Of a DNA stretch of 64,000 nt, positions 48,644 to 61,139 are shown in pieces (within the stretch, counting starts at the first letter, position 1; each line of letters opens with the position of its first letter). The stretch comes from Polytrichum commune (Eukaryota > Streptophyta > Polytrichopsida > Polytrichales > Polytrichaceae). The notes below the pieces were generated by a model. The model had not been told where the DNA came from and searched no databases. It was given only the letters and a program-made list of their open reading frames with translations. Both the position numbers and the translations under genes were made by a program. The DNA lies in assembly GCA_950295325.1 (NCBI GenBank), contig OX485804.1, positions 52,006,429 to 52,070,428 on the forward strand, given 5' to 3'.

Positions 48644-49140
48644 GGGCCACTTCACACACGAGCCAAGAGCCGTGACCATGAAATTGTGAGAGCTCAAAAG
48701 AAAATGTCCAAAGGCCGTCCCAATACACCTCCAAAATCACGTAGTATGGTCACAGACCCTCAAGAGTAGTGTGATACCATATGTACCGGGCCGTCAACCA
48801 AATGCTTTTTCAATGAATTCCTATTCATGCGGGTCCTCACACATGATAAAATAGAATAAATCAATGGTTGTGAGCATTCGGAGTGCCATGGTCTCTTGGT
48901 TTTGTGTTAGACCTGCCTCCAAGAGGTGATTTTTGAAAATAATCCAAGTGGCCATGAAACATGATCCATTCAATGCCATGTAGGAATCCATGTAGACTTG
49001 ACATCCATCTTGCATTCACGTACTCTGTTGGTCCCTCAAGCGGTGTGTGATGCGAACTTGGACCGGCTCCGCCTTTCCACCAACGAGAGTGCTTGAAGTG
49101 CAATGGTCACGGGCTCTCAGTCTCGTGTGGGAAGTGGCTG
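48644..49140. mobile_element. Tourist-like MITE upstream of transporter gene
   Basis: It starts GGGCCACTTCACACACGAGC after TAA (48641-48643). The right end (GTGTGGGAAGTGGCTG) is altered in its last bases, so the exact end is uncertain. It is the closest relative of the 46034 copy, including shared internal text. It lies about 1 kb upstream of the transporter start codon. Confidence 0.75.
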
Positions 49141-49249
49141 AGCTTATTTGTGCATAGAATCCTGTGTCATTGTGACACGTGTCTGTTTGGCGCGAGTGGT
49201 CTCCGCTTGCCACATAGACCAGTGCCACTAAAATAGAAGATTCTCGAAT

Positions 49250-50170
49250 ATGGACTTAGACGATACCGTTACGCCTGTTAAGGTTAGAGAGAAGAGAGAG
49301 ATGGAAGGCGGCCCTGGTTCCTTCGGGGACTCGGGGAGTCCGAGCTCCCTGGGAGGCACCTTCCAACCTCAATCTGCTCGAGGGCGGCTCATGAGACACA
49401 ACAGGGCCCGGACTGAGGAGCTGCAGTTAGCACCTGCATTCGCACTTGGCAATGGAAATGCTGCTCCGCAGGTGCTTCGATGGCCTCCCGTGTCCTACGA
49501 TGGACACATCAGCAGCCTCGCCTGTCTCGTTGCCACTTCTCAGCTTCATTGCAACTACAGGAGCACCGCCACAACAAGAGAAGAGAGAGGAGAAGAGAGA
49601 GAGAGAGAGAGGCCAAGTGTAGTGGTAGTAGCAGCGGCGAGCTTAGTGAGGGATCTTTGTCGCCCAGTTTTGATTAGCAAGAGGAAAGGGGAGGAACGCA
49701 GGGGACCCACCTCCGAGGGGTGGAGAGTATGGGATCCTTGTGAAAGAATCTGGCGGAGAGGAGGAGGAGGAGGAGGAGGAGGAGGAGGAGGAGGAGGAGG
49801 AGGAGAAATTGAGCATCGTACAGCTTCTGGAATGTGGGCTGCGGAGTTGAGGTGGGCGAAAGCGAATTGAGCACAGAGGTTGCCCGGGGAACTTTTCGGC
49901 GCAGTTTTGATGAGTAGCGAAAGCTGAGAGAGGGAGTGAGGGCAGGAAAGTGGACGCAGAGGACTCACACCGGAGGCTGGAAAGTACGAGATCCTTGTGA
50001 AAGAATTCTGGCGAGGAGGAGGAGGAGGATGAGGAGGAGCAGGAATTGAGCATCCTACACATCCTGGAATGTGGCTTGCGGAATTGAGGTGGGAGGAAGC
50101 AACGGACTGGTGGTGAGAAATTGGGAGGAGTGCATCAGGAAGGGGGCCTGGAGTACCGAGATTAGCAGCT
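49250..50170 (+). promoter_or_regulatory. Transporter leader with tandem duplication
   Basis: 49635-49866 is duplicated at 49872-50103, offset about 237 bp, each with CAGTTTTGAT-AG, GATCCTTGTGAAAGAAT and a (GGA)n tract (longest 49758-49806). A frame opening with ATG at 49250 (206 codons) runs through the first copy; its low-complexity Gly run makes a real product doubtful, though it could act as an upstream frame. A (GA)n run lies near 49586-49613. Confidence 0.55.
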
Positions 50171-53100
50171 ATGGCAGAATCCAGCACTCCGCTGCTCTCA
50201 TCACCGAGCCAGAGGAACAGCAGCAGCCACAATAACGTGGTGGTGAAGTGGTTTCATGTGTTCAAGAGGGAGATTGTGGTGTTTTCGGGGCCATTAGCGA
50301 TGACACTCATCCTGAATTTTGTAAAGATTGAGGAAGGTCCGAAAGCGGCACACATGCTGGGGGCGTTGGTATGGCTAGCGCTATGGTGGATCCTGGAGCC
50401 AGTGCCTCTGTGTGTTACGGCACTTGTACCCTTGGTGCTCTTCCCTGCGCTCCGCATCATGGATGCGGACGAAGTGGCCAAAAACTACGCCAATGACACG
50501 GTGACACTTATGTTGGGGACATTTATCCTGGCACTCGCCATTGAGAAGGTGAATCTGCACAAGAGGATTGCACTTCGCATCCTGCTCTTCTTTGGGGGGG
50601 AAACGATGGACCCCCGGAAGGTTTTGCTGGGGTTCTGTGCTGGCCCTGCGTTTGTGAGCATGTGGATGTCCAATACGGCTGCCACCATCATGATGATCCC
50701 CATGGCCACGGGGGTGCTCAAACACTTCGACGCCGCGGAGGAGAATGATGCGCCAGCTTTATGTAAACAATGCTCAAGATCCTTCTCCCAGAAGCACATG
50801 GCGTGGAATGAGAGTGATATAGTTGATCCTGAGGAGCAAGCTAAGAAGAGAGCATTGAATAGTGCGGCTGTCAAGAAAGAATTCTCCAAGGGTGTTGTTC
50901 TTGCGATTGTGTATGGGACCGCGGTTGGAGGGTTGTCCACCATCACGGGGTGCGGACCTAACTTGGTGCTTCCGGGTATTTATAGCGGGCGGTTCCCGAA
51001 AGCCCCACCGGTGCAATATTTCCAGTGGATGCTGTTTGCCTTGCCCGTTGCACTTCCGCTTCTGCTCTTCCTGTGGCTCATGCTCTGCTACTTCTACTGC
51101 CCTGCATCTTCAGTGAACATTATCGAAGCAAGTTTCAGCCGCGAGTATGTGGAACATGAATATGAAAATCTGGGTATGTATGTGGAATTCTCTATCATTG
51201 TCCAACTATTTTGTAGTTATCAATTATACAATGTATCCTTAATGTATCCTTTGGTTTTGGGGCTTCCCTTGTAGCTTGGAACTTTATCATCCCACTAGTC
51301 TTTCTTAGGGCCACTTCACACTAAGGCCAAAGGTCGAGAGGCCATCAATTTCCACCCATCAGATTGCAAGAACCCAAGAATTCGGCCATTTGACCCTTCA
51401 CACTAGAGGCCAAAGTCCAAAGGTCTCCAAAATGCCTACATGGCAGTACTTTTTGACCAAGGCGACGGACTCTCGAAGGAAGTTTGGGTTAGACAGGAAT
51501 GGAAACCCAAACTATGGTTGAGAGTCTGTTGGCTGTTAGATTGGAGGAGTTGTTTTGGACAGGGAATAAAGTGGGATGCTTCTTCTTCTTCTCTCTCGGA
51601 CTTTGGAGGCTTCACACTATGCCTGGTCGAAGGCTCCAATTCTTATATTTTATTGACTTTTTTCAATCCATTTCTTTGGACTCTCAACAAAGTTTGGCCA
51701 TTCAATCCCACGGCCTCTTGACTTGGACGGCCATAGTGTGAAGTGGCCTTAGAGATTGACGATGCATCCATTGTAGCACTCTACCTTTAATTCTCTATCA
51801 TTGTTCAGACATCTTCTAGTTATCATTTCACACAACATCTCATCTCGCCTTCAAGCGCCAATGCATCCTTTGGTTTAGTGACTTTCCTTGTAGCTTGGAA
51901 GAACTCATTATCCCAGCTTTTTTTTAGTGAATAATGTTGTATCCAGGGTAGATATCTACCTCTAATTTGGGAAGAACTCATTATCCCATCTTTGTTTTAG
52001 TGAATAATGTTGTATCCACGGTAGATATCTACCTCTAATGTGGGGAACCTTTCATGTGTTTCTTACTATCACTCTTAGCCTAGTTGTGCAGCATATTTTA
52101 GATCTGAAGCTTAAAACTGTTCCTCGCCTTTGCATGTCATGCAGGTAGCATGCACTTTGGGGAGAAATTTGTGGGTGGCTCCTTTGTGGTAAGCCTTCTT
52201 TACAAGCTGCTCGAGTTTGGTTTTACCAATGTGCATTCTCCTTCACACCAACCTTGAGTCCATTGCCCGTCCATTGTATGATATCAGTGGGTTCAAATTC
52301 GAATTCACCACTAAGTTATCGTCATAATTTGGAACAACTAAATGAAGTATTTAGGGACTTAGTTTCACAATCTGCCAGTCGACCCCATAGTACATCCCTA
52401 GTGCAGTCAACATTTGGAACATGAACTGCTGAATGTAGGGCTCTGGACGTTCTGCGATTAACATGAATGAAGCTGGCAGTTTCCTAGTACCGACAGTTTC
52501 CCATTGACAATTCTTCAAGAGGCAACTGGTGATGATACCACCCCATTTTTCTGCCTGCACCTATTCAACCCTCAGCAATCACAATACCTCTGAGAGGGGT
52601 ATCCGTGTTTGAAACCTTCTGTTCTCTAGATATAAGAAACTTGTCCACAGGGAGTTGGAAATACTGAGAAGGTTGGATTACTTTACAGAACTGTTTCTGA
52701 TGTTGCACAACACTAAACATCCAATGGAGTGTGGCATTAGTTTTTTGTGCTATGTTAATTGAAGTGGTCTTTGTGATGTGTCATCTAGCATCAAGTGTCT
52801 AGTTGCCAACCAATGATTGCAAGACACTTAAATGTGGGTTGATTGTGAATAGCGTGGGCCACACTAAATGAGATGTTTAGTGTAGCAATCACTCTACCCA
52901 TCTTTGCCTTTCACAACTTTTGCTTGCTTACCACAAGGAGGTATTCATGTAAGAATTGAAGCCTCTTGACGCATCTGGAGTTGGTCACCCTCACTCAAGC
53001 TGAGAAGTCATCAATACTTGTTCTAACGACCCAGATGATCTAACTTAGCAAAATCATGAAGATTATAGATGATTACAAACAGCTACATATTTACTATGGC

Positions 53101-54287
53101 TTGTATTGTTCGGTGGGAGCAGATTTTGGTGATCCTCTGGTGCACTCGGACATTGGGCGACTACCCAGGATGGAGTGACCTGCTCGGTGGCTATCCTAAT
53201 GAAGGCACTGTCGCTGTAAGATGCTTTTTCGACTCACCCCATGAAACATATATGCATACGTCATTACCTAGTCATAGCTCTCACTTGCTACTTGCATATA
53301 TCTGCAATTGTTCTATGTGGTCCTCAGGTCAATACTATATCAGTGTATGGCCTCTCATCCCTTTCTGCTAAACTGGTATAGTAATTGTTTGCTGACTAAG
53401 CACCATGTGATCACCAGGTGGAACAACATATGTTCCTCTAAGGTATTCCAGCATCCCTGCAGATTAGGTTGCCACGGAGCTGAAGTGTTGGAACCTGAAA
53501 ATTTATTTTCTGATATGCAGATTATGGTGGCAATACTATTTTTCCTGGTGCCAAGCGGAATAGAGAAAGGGGATATGTTGATGGACTGGGGAACCTGCAA
53601 GAAGCTGCATTGGGATGTACTAATTCTTCTTGGAGGAGGTAAATTCAAGTTGTGGTTATTCATGCTGAACTCACTTTGAATGTCTTGTTTTTATATGTAT
53701 CTGGCAAATATATATATATATATATTTTTTGATATGGACACAGTTGCAATGCACAAGCTCAGTGTTATGGGCTAAATTGAACCTGTGTTGCAGGATTTGC
53801 GCTTTCGGCGGGGATGTCCGTAAGTGGACTTGATGAGTGGTTAGGAAATTACATGCAAATACTCCACTCCGTCCCATACTGGCTGCTCATCCCAGTAGTC
53901 TCGCTCTTCATCAACATTGCCACTGAATTTGCGTCCAATGTGGCGATGGCCACCCTCTTCCTTCCCCTGCTGGCTGAGCTGGCAATTTCCATTGGACAGC
54001 ATCCCCTGTTGCTCATGGTGCCAGCAACGTTTTCATGCAACTATTCCTTCATCTTACCAATTGCAACACCTCCAAATGCCATAGCTCATTCCACTGGTTA
54101 CACCAAACCTATTGATATGGTGGCACCTGGCTTCCTCCTCAAAGTTGTTGGCATTGCTCTAATTTCAGTGCTCATGCCAACTCTTGGTATGACAACCATC
54201 TTCTCCACTCTCTTCTTCCAAGCATTTTCATTTGACATTTTCATCTTTGATACTTATTCCCTTTCAAATTTCTCAAAGTGGCGGTGA
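50171..54287 (+). CDS. TDT: SLC13/DASS dicarboxylate transporter, tonoplast type
   Basis: Predicted Na+/dicarboxylate-type carrier; the plant member tDT moves malate across the vacuole membrane. Exons 50171-51173, 52145-52188, 53123-53215, 53521-53638 and 53794-54287 are GT-AG and in phase, giving 583 residues (family usually 540-600). A hydrophilic, Ser-rich N-terminus with LLSSPSQ is followed by many hydrophobic helices. The two family repeats each carry their Ser-Asn-Thr-like tip: MSNTAAT (SNT 167-169) and EFASNVAMAT (SNV 467-469); the signature IATPPNAIAHS is at 509-519, and GCGPNLVLPG stands for the first-half counterpart. Introns 1 and 2 hold MITEs. The tail after residue 560 is Phe/Ser-rich and probably lineage-specific. 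The vacuolar location is inferred from family only. Confidence 0.9.
51308..51748. mobile_element. Tourist-like MITE in transporter intron 1
   Basis: 441 bp, ends GGGCCACTTCACACTAAGGC and inverted GGCCATAGTGTGAAGTGGCC, TTA on both sides (51305-51307, 51749-51751). It is a different subfamily from the 46-49 kb copies. Confidence 0.8.
51893..52040. repeat. ~72-bp tandem duplication in intron 1
   Basis: Two copies contain GGAAGAACTCATTATCCCA, then AGTGAATAATGTTGTATCCA and GGTAGATATCTACCTCTAAT; the last block is itself a palindrome core (GGTAGATATCTACC). Confidence 0.8.
52710..52883. mobile_element. Short MITE in transporter intron 2
   Basis: Ends ACACTAAACATC-n-GTGTGGC and inverted GCCACACTAAATGAGATGTT-TAGTGT. 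A related copy is at 54339-54514, just past the same gene's stop codon. Confidence 0.7.
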
Positions 54288-54338
54288 CACTGAAATTCTT
54301 AGAGTCAGCCTTCCAGTATAATGAGCAGACGTGAACTG

Positions 54339-54514
54339 CACTAAACATCTGATTAGTGTGGCTTTAATAATTGTTGTGCTATATTAAGTACAGTGGTCTT
54401 TGTGATTTATTATGTAGCATGTGACACTCTTTGTAGTTGGCACCCAGTGATTGCAAAATAATCAATGTGGGTTGATGATGAACAGTTGGGGCCACACTTA
54501 ATCAATTGTTTAGT
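54339..54514. mobile_element. Short MITE downstream of transporter
   Basis: Diverged copy of the 52710-52883 element, sharing GTGGTCTTTGTGAT and GTGGGTTGAT-GTGAA-like blocks and the CACTAAACATC end. It probably lies in the 3' untranslated region. Confidence 0.65.
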
Positions 54515-54515
54515 T

Positions 54516-54905
54516 TAAGGTATTCGGGTGTTATTTGGTTATTGTTCTTAATCGGACACCTATATTTAATTGGACACCTATATTTATTATTGGTGTGTGC
54601 TTTGGTGAGGATCAAAGAACAAACACCATAAAAACACATATTTAAAAGAGATTGGATTACGTCTTCAAATTTTATTAACTACTCCACACTCCATAGTGAA
54701 CACTATTAAGAGGACCTATGTCCTGTGTTAAGGAATCAACAAATATGCACTCCTGATAACTAAATCAGGGGAGGTCTGATTTTCGATCTGATGTTTTTTG
54801 ATGCTTCATTGTAGATTTTCTGATTCAACACAAGTTTTTTTTTGTGTAAATCTAATTGGTTGAAGTTGAACATGAAAACGAACCGGATAACACCCACATA
54901 CCTTG
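54516..54905. mobile_element. MITE, second copy of the 47795 family
   Basis: Ends AAGGTATTCGGGTGTTATTT and inverted AAGGTATGTGGGTGTTATCC. It abuts the preceding MITE almost directly. Confidence 0.7.
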
Positions 54906-57166
54906 GAGATGTTTGAAATGAAACCTTGAAATCACCAAATGTATCTGTGTGATTGTGATCATTTTTATTTGGTGGGTGTAACAGGTTCTTGGGTCTTCAA
55001 CTTGAACGATCCCATGACGGACTTTACACGGTAAGCAGCGTCCCACTTTGAACTCTGGGAGAGCAACAACGTGCAAATTACTGTTGTGACCATGATTGGA
55101 CAATTACCATGACAATATAGGGGGAGCATTGAGAGGGTCACTCAAGCTCAGCCTTAACTTAACACCAGTGGCTTCTTGGAAACTTCAAACTTCTGTATAA
55201 TAGATTTACTTGCCAAGTTTAACATGAGATCCCCAGGACCCCCTAAAGTATGACAGATATCAAGGATTCTCGTGGAACTATGGCAGCTATTTCTGATGTG
55301 CAGGTTAGGTCCATGACAGTTATTATACATCTCAGGTTTATTAACACCTCAGACATGGCCCAAAGCCATCGTCATTCAGTAAACCTAAAGTGTGTCATGG
55401 GATGGCTGCATGCTTTTTCGTCCACATATCTATGTGGGTAGTCAACAAATTCATGGTTTGTATTATGGCCTATCTTTGTGACACACACACACACATATAT
55501 ATATATTTTTACCAATTGTGGTTCATCAATAGGTACACATAACTTTCCAATCGATTCATATGGAGCACCATCATCTCAAGGAATTTGCTGTTTTGTCGGG
55601 CTCTGCTCTGACCATGAGACATATTTTCACACAAGTAGGTTTTGGATTGTGGTTGATGTGACCAATTTTTTAAAGACGACAAATAAGATGGTCAATATAA
55701 GAAATGCGTGTGTTTGGTGTTGCAACAACGCTTTGCTAATGCTTCAAATACGAACGAGAATTGTTCGGTCTGCAAGATAGCAAGATAGAAATGTCTAGTG
55801 TAATGAAGTTTGCCCCTCCTCTTGACTACTATTCAGTATTGCTGCCTAAGGCTGTGAAATTGGAATGTGCCATATTTGAGGTTGGATTCAAAGATGGAAA
55901 TAGCTGGATACGTTTTGGTTTAGAAGAGTTTTTAGTCAAATTCATTCACTATCAAAAGGTTAAATGTATTGACATGAAGATTCAGTCACGGGTGATTGTG
56001 GCAGGCCTTTGTATGCTGATAATCCAACAGATTTGTGATGAGTGTTCTTTTACAAAGTGGAACTTAAGTTTTAAGTCTCAACTTCTTGTAGTAGTCCTAT
56101 ATCGCAATACAATTCTCTGACTCATTTCATGGCTCTATTTCATGGCATATGTATCAGCCTTCATGACCTCAACATCCAATTTGTGCATGTCATATGTGCA
56201 AGTTACTTATGCACATATAATGTTCGTAGTATTACTCCTGGAAGATGGGTAATCATTGAAGCTACCAATGTGAGGAAATGAGATCAACATGTCAATGGTT
56301 TGGATGTACCTTATGGTAACATAGCAAACTTTGGACCTAGTACTCACATAGACCTCCATAGCTTGAGATTTGTGACGGCCTTGTTAGGGACTAGATACCC
56401 AATAAGCGGAGAGCGGATGATGATCCATGGGAGTCATTGATGTACTTGAGGTGGTTATTAATCATATCTAGTATCACATGGACAAAGTCTTCAAATTGTG
56501 GATGATGTCACACCTCTATGGATGAAACATTGTGACTAGTTTTGAAACCCCTTCTCCTCTTGAATGAGCAATCAGTTATGGGGTCTAATGAAAACTTACC
56601 CCCTGATAAATTTTATGGTTGCTTCATCCCAACTTAATCTCAGTTGACCGATATGGGGATCTTTTATACTCAGTATTTCTTCAGTCAAAAAGAAAAATCT
56701 CCAATCAATAAGAGGTTTTCAATACTTCAGACTTAATACATGGCTGCCACAAATCCTTTGCCAACATCACTCGACTCAGCCAAAGCTTTGCTGATGTCGG
56801 CAAAGCCTACTTTTCTTCAGCCACTCTTAATAGTTGGCACACACTAGACTATTAGGTAACCCAGTCACTTGGCACACATTACTACATAGTACATACACAA
56901 AGTGTAAGTAGTTTAGAGCATTATAAGAGAGTACAGTGCAGGCAATCTGACACCATGTAAATAAGGCCGGATCAATAAAGCACTCGCCACGTCCCTAGAG
57001 ACGACCACCTCATCTACACACGTGGCATGCAGAATCCACGTGACGTGCTGAGGAGGCGACAGATGGCGTGCCCTCTTCTCCCTCCCCCATCCCATTGGTT
57101 TATACCGCGTCTTGCCCTAGCACCATGATGGCCAGATTCATGATCACGGAATCGATCGACCGCTGA
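54906..57166. other. Spacer between transporter and DUF7733-like gene
   Basis: No gene was recognised. There is a (CA)n/(TA)n run at 55480-55505. The open frame at 55761-56120 has no family features. The promoter of the next gene lies at the right end. Confidence 0.45.
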
Positions 57167-57461
57167 AGCAAAACCCATCCTCTACTGCTGCGGGGGTTGA
57201 AACTGAGCTCCGAATTCTGGAAATCCTTTGTAGAAGTGGAAGATTGCTTTAATTTTAGCTTTGAGAGTGAACCATCAGACGTGCGGAAGAAGGACTCAAG
57301 CTTGTGGAGCAAAACTCATCCTCCACCCGTTTCGGGGGTTGAATTTGAGCTCCGAAGGCACAAGGATTTGGAAATCCAGTGTAGAAGTTGAAGATCGCCT
57401 TAATTTCAGCTTTTGAGAGTGATTTAGAAGTGGGAAAGAAGGAGAAGTTCGAGTTTTGAAG
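57167..57461 (+). promoter_or_regulatory. DUF7733-like gene leader, 141-bp tandem duplication
   Basis: 57167-57307 and 57308-57445 are diverged direct copies (AGCAAAAC-CATCCTC, GGGGGTTGAA, GAGCTCCGAA, GGAAATCC, TTAGCTTT-GAGAGTGA). They end 16 bp before the start codon. Confidence 0.7.
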
Positions 57462-58927
57462 ATGTCTGGGGCAACGTTAGCCGCGGGTCCTCGGATTCCG
57501 AAAGCAGACAAGGAGACACATGGAGAGAAGTACACAGCGCGAGCTGGCGACACAGCGGGGATGGGGGGAGTGATGGGGTCACTCCGTGTGATTGAGCTCC
57601 AATTGGTAGCATTCATCATCGTGTTCTCCGCATCCGGTTTGGTGCCATTGGTGGACCTGGTCTTCCCGGTATTCTTATCAATCTACGCGTTCCTGCTGTC
57701 GAGTTTCGTGTTTCCGAACTACGGGAAACCTGAGGCTCTGGTGGTGTTCAAGGGAAACAGGCTGTTCCAGCTCTACGTGGTGTTGGGCACGGTGATAGGG
57801 CTGTTCTTGCCGCTGGCTTATGTGTTGGGAGGGTTTGCGAGAGCTGACCAAGCTTCCGTGAGAGCTGCCACTCCACACTTGTTCCTTCTCTCGTTCCAGG
57901 TGTTGACGGAGAATCTCATCAGTGGGTTGAACATCTTCTCCCTTCCTGTTCGTGCGCTCTTGCCGGTGTTGTATAGCATGCGGAGGTTGTTTTCTCTCAA
58001 CGGATGGGTCATCTCCACATGGTTTCATACCAAGATCTCTCCTGACGGCCGTATCCAGGTAAACCATTGATGCTTGTTATGTTTGACTCACACCTAAGAA
58101 ATCGATGTATAAGATTGAGAGGTCTTGAGGTGTATGGATGGTTTCAATCACACCTGTGGATCAGGGGATGTGTGGTCCTCCTTGATTACCGTGTGGGTTG
58201 TTTGTTGAAAGTTTGGGAGCATTTGCTGTCCGGCTGAATGGGGTGCATGTTTCCTGAAACCACTCTCCAATATACGCCCTAGAGATGTACACGCCCACTT
58301 CATTAAGTTCTTAAAAGATCTCTCCCGACAATTGCAGCTAAGGTGAAGAATCCCTTATGTGACTCCTAAGAGAGTCGTAAGAAAATAAAAATTGATGTAT
58401 GGATGGTTTCAATTATACCTGTGGATTGGAGATGGCTACTTCAATCCTTATTCTGGGGGATGTGTGCTATTCCACGGTTTCATGTGGATTGAAAATTTTG
58501 AGAGCATTTGTTTCCCAGCTGAATGGGTTGCATGCTTCCTGAATACTCAGTCTACTCTATTGTCTGCCTTAGACCTTCCACTTACTGTGTGGAGAGCTAA
58601 TACCTGAGTTGGGGCTCTTCAGCTATATATTTGTTTCTTGATCATCACGAGTCTGATTCAGTCTCAGTGTAAGTCCTAACAATTCTCAACTGGTTTTTGC
58701 AGGATGATTCATGGATCTGGTTCGGTCGTGCATTGTCAGCAGCCAATGCCATCTACTTCACTCTCAATCTGTTCGGCTTCCTCATTCCCATGTTCTTGCC
58801 TCGCGCATTCGAGATGTACTTCGGGGAGCGCGACAAATATATGGCTGAGCACCCCCCCAAGGACAGGAAGCACATCAAAGATTTCATGCCCAGCGCACCT
58901 CCTCCCAAGGAGAAGAAGTCTTCATAA
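57462..58927 (+). CDS. Plant multi-membrane protein, DUF7733-like
   Basis: Function unknown. Two GT-AG exons, 57462-58058 and 58703-58927, give 273 residues. After a polar N-terminus of about 45 residues come hydrophobic segments: AFIIVFSASGLVPLVDLVFP, VFLSIYAFLLSSFVFP, LYVVLGTVIGLFLPLAYVLG, HLFLLSFQVLTENLISGLNI and, in exon 2, AIYFTLNLFGFLIPMFLP, ending in a charged tail (KDRKHIKDF). FARADQASVRAATPHLFLLS and WFGRALSAANAIYF are blocks I associate with the plant family DUF7733; that name is from memory. The start is the first ATG in frame after the duplicated leader. The intron phase is 0. Confidence 0.8.
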
Positions 58928-60890
58928 ACTTCCAAGAATTCTGCTCTCAACTTGTGAATAGTGAGAAGAAAGTCTTCGGTGTTACATTCTTCCCGAAACT
59001 GTAAGAAGGTTAGGTTAGGATTGATGATGATGGGTCAGGGTATAAGCTCTCACACTGTAAACTGAGATCTGTATAGGGTAATCTGCATTATGGAACACAG
59101 GTTTGGGTTGAGCATGGTTTTCGCACCATTGTCAGAGAACAGGAGGTGAATTGAAATTGACTTGAGATGTGTAACACTCTTGCGCAGTACATTCTGTGCA
59201 TGATATACCGGCATGATGTATAAAACTGCCTGGAAGGTGATGAGGAAAAGGAAAAGATTTGGATAATCATTCAGTTTGGCAATGTAAGACTTTGCGGGCA
59301 GTAAGTCTCTTATTGGTTTCTTGTCACACCCGTGTGCAGACTACATGATTTGAAAGACATTGTTTGCCTTGCTTAGTATTATGTTATTGCTTAAACCTAA
59401 TTAATTAGACAGTAATTGCAGAGCAAAGCTTGGAGAAGATTTAAAAGCAAAAATCTCATGAATGGATGTTATCTCTGTAATTAACGGGATTTGAAAAAAT
59501 TGGCAACATATACTAAACATAGACGCATAACAGGTTGTTCTGATTAGTTGGCAATTTAGTTTTATAATGTTTGTGTCGAGACAGAATATTGTGCTTCGAT
59601 AAGAAAAGATCCACATTTTGGATCGCTTCATTCTGTAAAGCAGTTTAATTCACATGTATGAGTTAATATATCCAGTGTTTTGTAATCCATATTTGACAAA
59701 GATGAAGGTATAAATCGTCAATACAACTTTTTGAAATTATTTATTGATCTACAATTCAAGCTAATTGGACAGGTTCCTTGCTACTGATAATAATTCACTG
59801 CCACTACAACAAATAAAAAATTGGTGGTTTTGTGACTTTTCAACATTCACATTTGATAAGTGTGATATGTACACACTTATTTGGCTAGATTTGTAATCCC
59901 ATGCGCGACATACGGATAAAATAATGTAACTCAAATTTCTCTTGATTGGATGTACGATTCTCATGCGAGATTAGCCCTTTGTGCAAATAAATAAGTCAGT
60001 GATTCTCTGTACGCCCAAGTGCAAACAATGTTCATTGCCCCAATAATGATGCAAGGTGAGCAGGCCTTAAACAGACACTTTTAGCTCTGCACCCACTTTT
60101 CTTGTAGCATATGAAACGCACAATTTGTCTCCAGACTGGACTGCTTCACTTCTCAGAACTTGCTTACATTTTATCATCCAAGTCTGTCCTTTGGGAAAGA
60201 GCTTTGAATTTCTACACAACTACTACAATCACTGAAAGACCATTGCTGAATCTCACATGTGCTTGGAGGCATTTGAGTACATCTTCCGAAAAACTACATA
60301 TGGGATCTGGAGTAAATTGAGATTCTCAAATTTCACTCACTGAACAGTGACTATACATTGCTTCAAATTTGTTCAAGTTCAAAATATTAGTCATTATAGC
60401 ATTCTGTATACATATGAACTTGTAGAAATTACCAGTGCCTGGAATGAGCCAAAGGTCAGCCTCAAAATCTTCAATATCTATTAATGACTAATCAGAACTT
60501 ACATTGGTTTTTTGAAGATATAGTGCTTGTGGTCGAGGGATGGATGGTGCCAAAAAGGCCATGGTCCCACAATGGCTTAGGCTCACAAGGACGACATGTC
60601 ATACTACCATAGATAGTGCTAGAGGCAAGTGGATGCCATTCAATCCCGTCTTAACCAATTAGTGCCATAACCCATCTAAGTAACTTGCAGAACTCTCTTG
60701 AACGAGTAGGAAATTTAGAAGAATGTCATCATTCCAATCAAACCTGATGTGACAAAATCCCTCTGAAATAAGGAGAAACCTCCATACAAAACAAATCCAG
60801 TCCTGCACTCTGTTATGAGCGTACCTATTCCTTCAAGAGAACTAACTTAACTCTAATTCTAAGAAGAGTAAGGAGGGTAAATAGTATTCT
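58928..60890. other. 3' region and spacer
   Basis: The 3' untranslated region of the preceding gene, then AT-rich spacer without recognised genes. Confidence 0.45.
59634..59815. repeat. Dispersed repeat, copy 2
   Basis: Homologous to 26236-26425 in the same orientation; shared blocks include ATCCAGTGTT, TAATCC and GGACAGGTTCC-like text. Confidence 0.5.
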
Positions 60891-61010
60891 TTACTGGCGC
60901 ATAATGAACTGCCTTGAGTGATGGGGCCTTCGAGTCAGCTTCCACAGGTACGTGAGTCCACCTATGAAAAACAGAATGGCCCCCGCACTCACCACGGCTC
61001 CCGGCCCCAT
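60891..61010 (-). CDS. Possible last exon or 39-residue membrane ORF
   Basis: From ATG at 61010 it reads MGPGAVVSAGAILFFIGGLT then YLWKLTRRPHHSRQ, one clear hydrophobic helix followed by a basic end, an arrangement rarely found by chance. The frame is open upstream only to a TGA at about 61040, so it could be a small tail-anchored or single-pass protein, or the last exon of a gene spliced from further right. I found no partner exon. The family is not recognised. Confidence 0.3.
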   Translation of the reverse strand: MGPGAVVSAGAILFFIGGLTYLWKLTRRPHHSRQFIMRQ

Positions 61011-61139
61011 AGGCCTGGAAACAACCACCCCTCCATACAGTGAGGTAAACCCTCATGACCCATATTCCAGATCGTCATTCACAATGTCAGATCTCAATTT
61101 CTGAATGCAAATATGAATCTAAGTTAAAAAAACATCTCT

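Noticed and set aside
49555-50232. 225-codon minus-strand frame with poly-Pro
   Set aside because: Arises from the (GGA)n tracts of the duplicated transporter leader read backwards.
53308-53520. Extension of transporter exon 4 to the left
   Set aside because: Open by chance; the acceptor at 53519-53520 gives the phase and sequence expected for the family.
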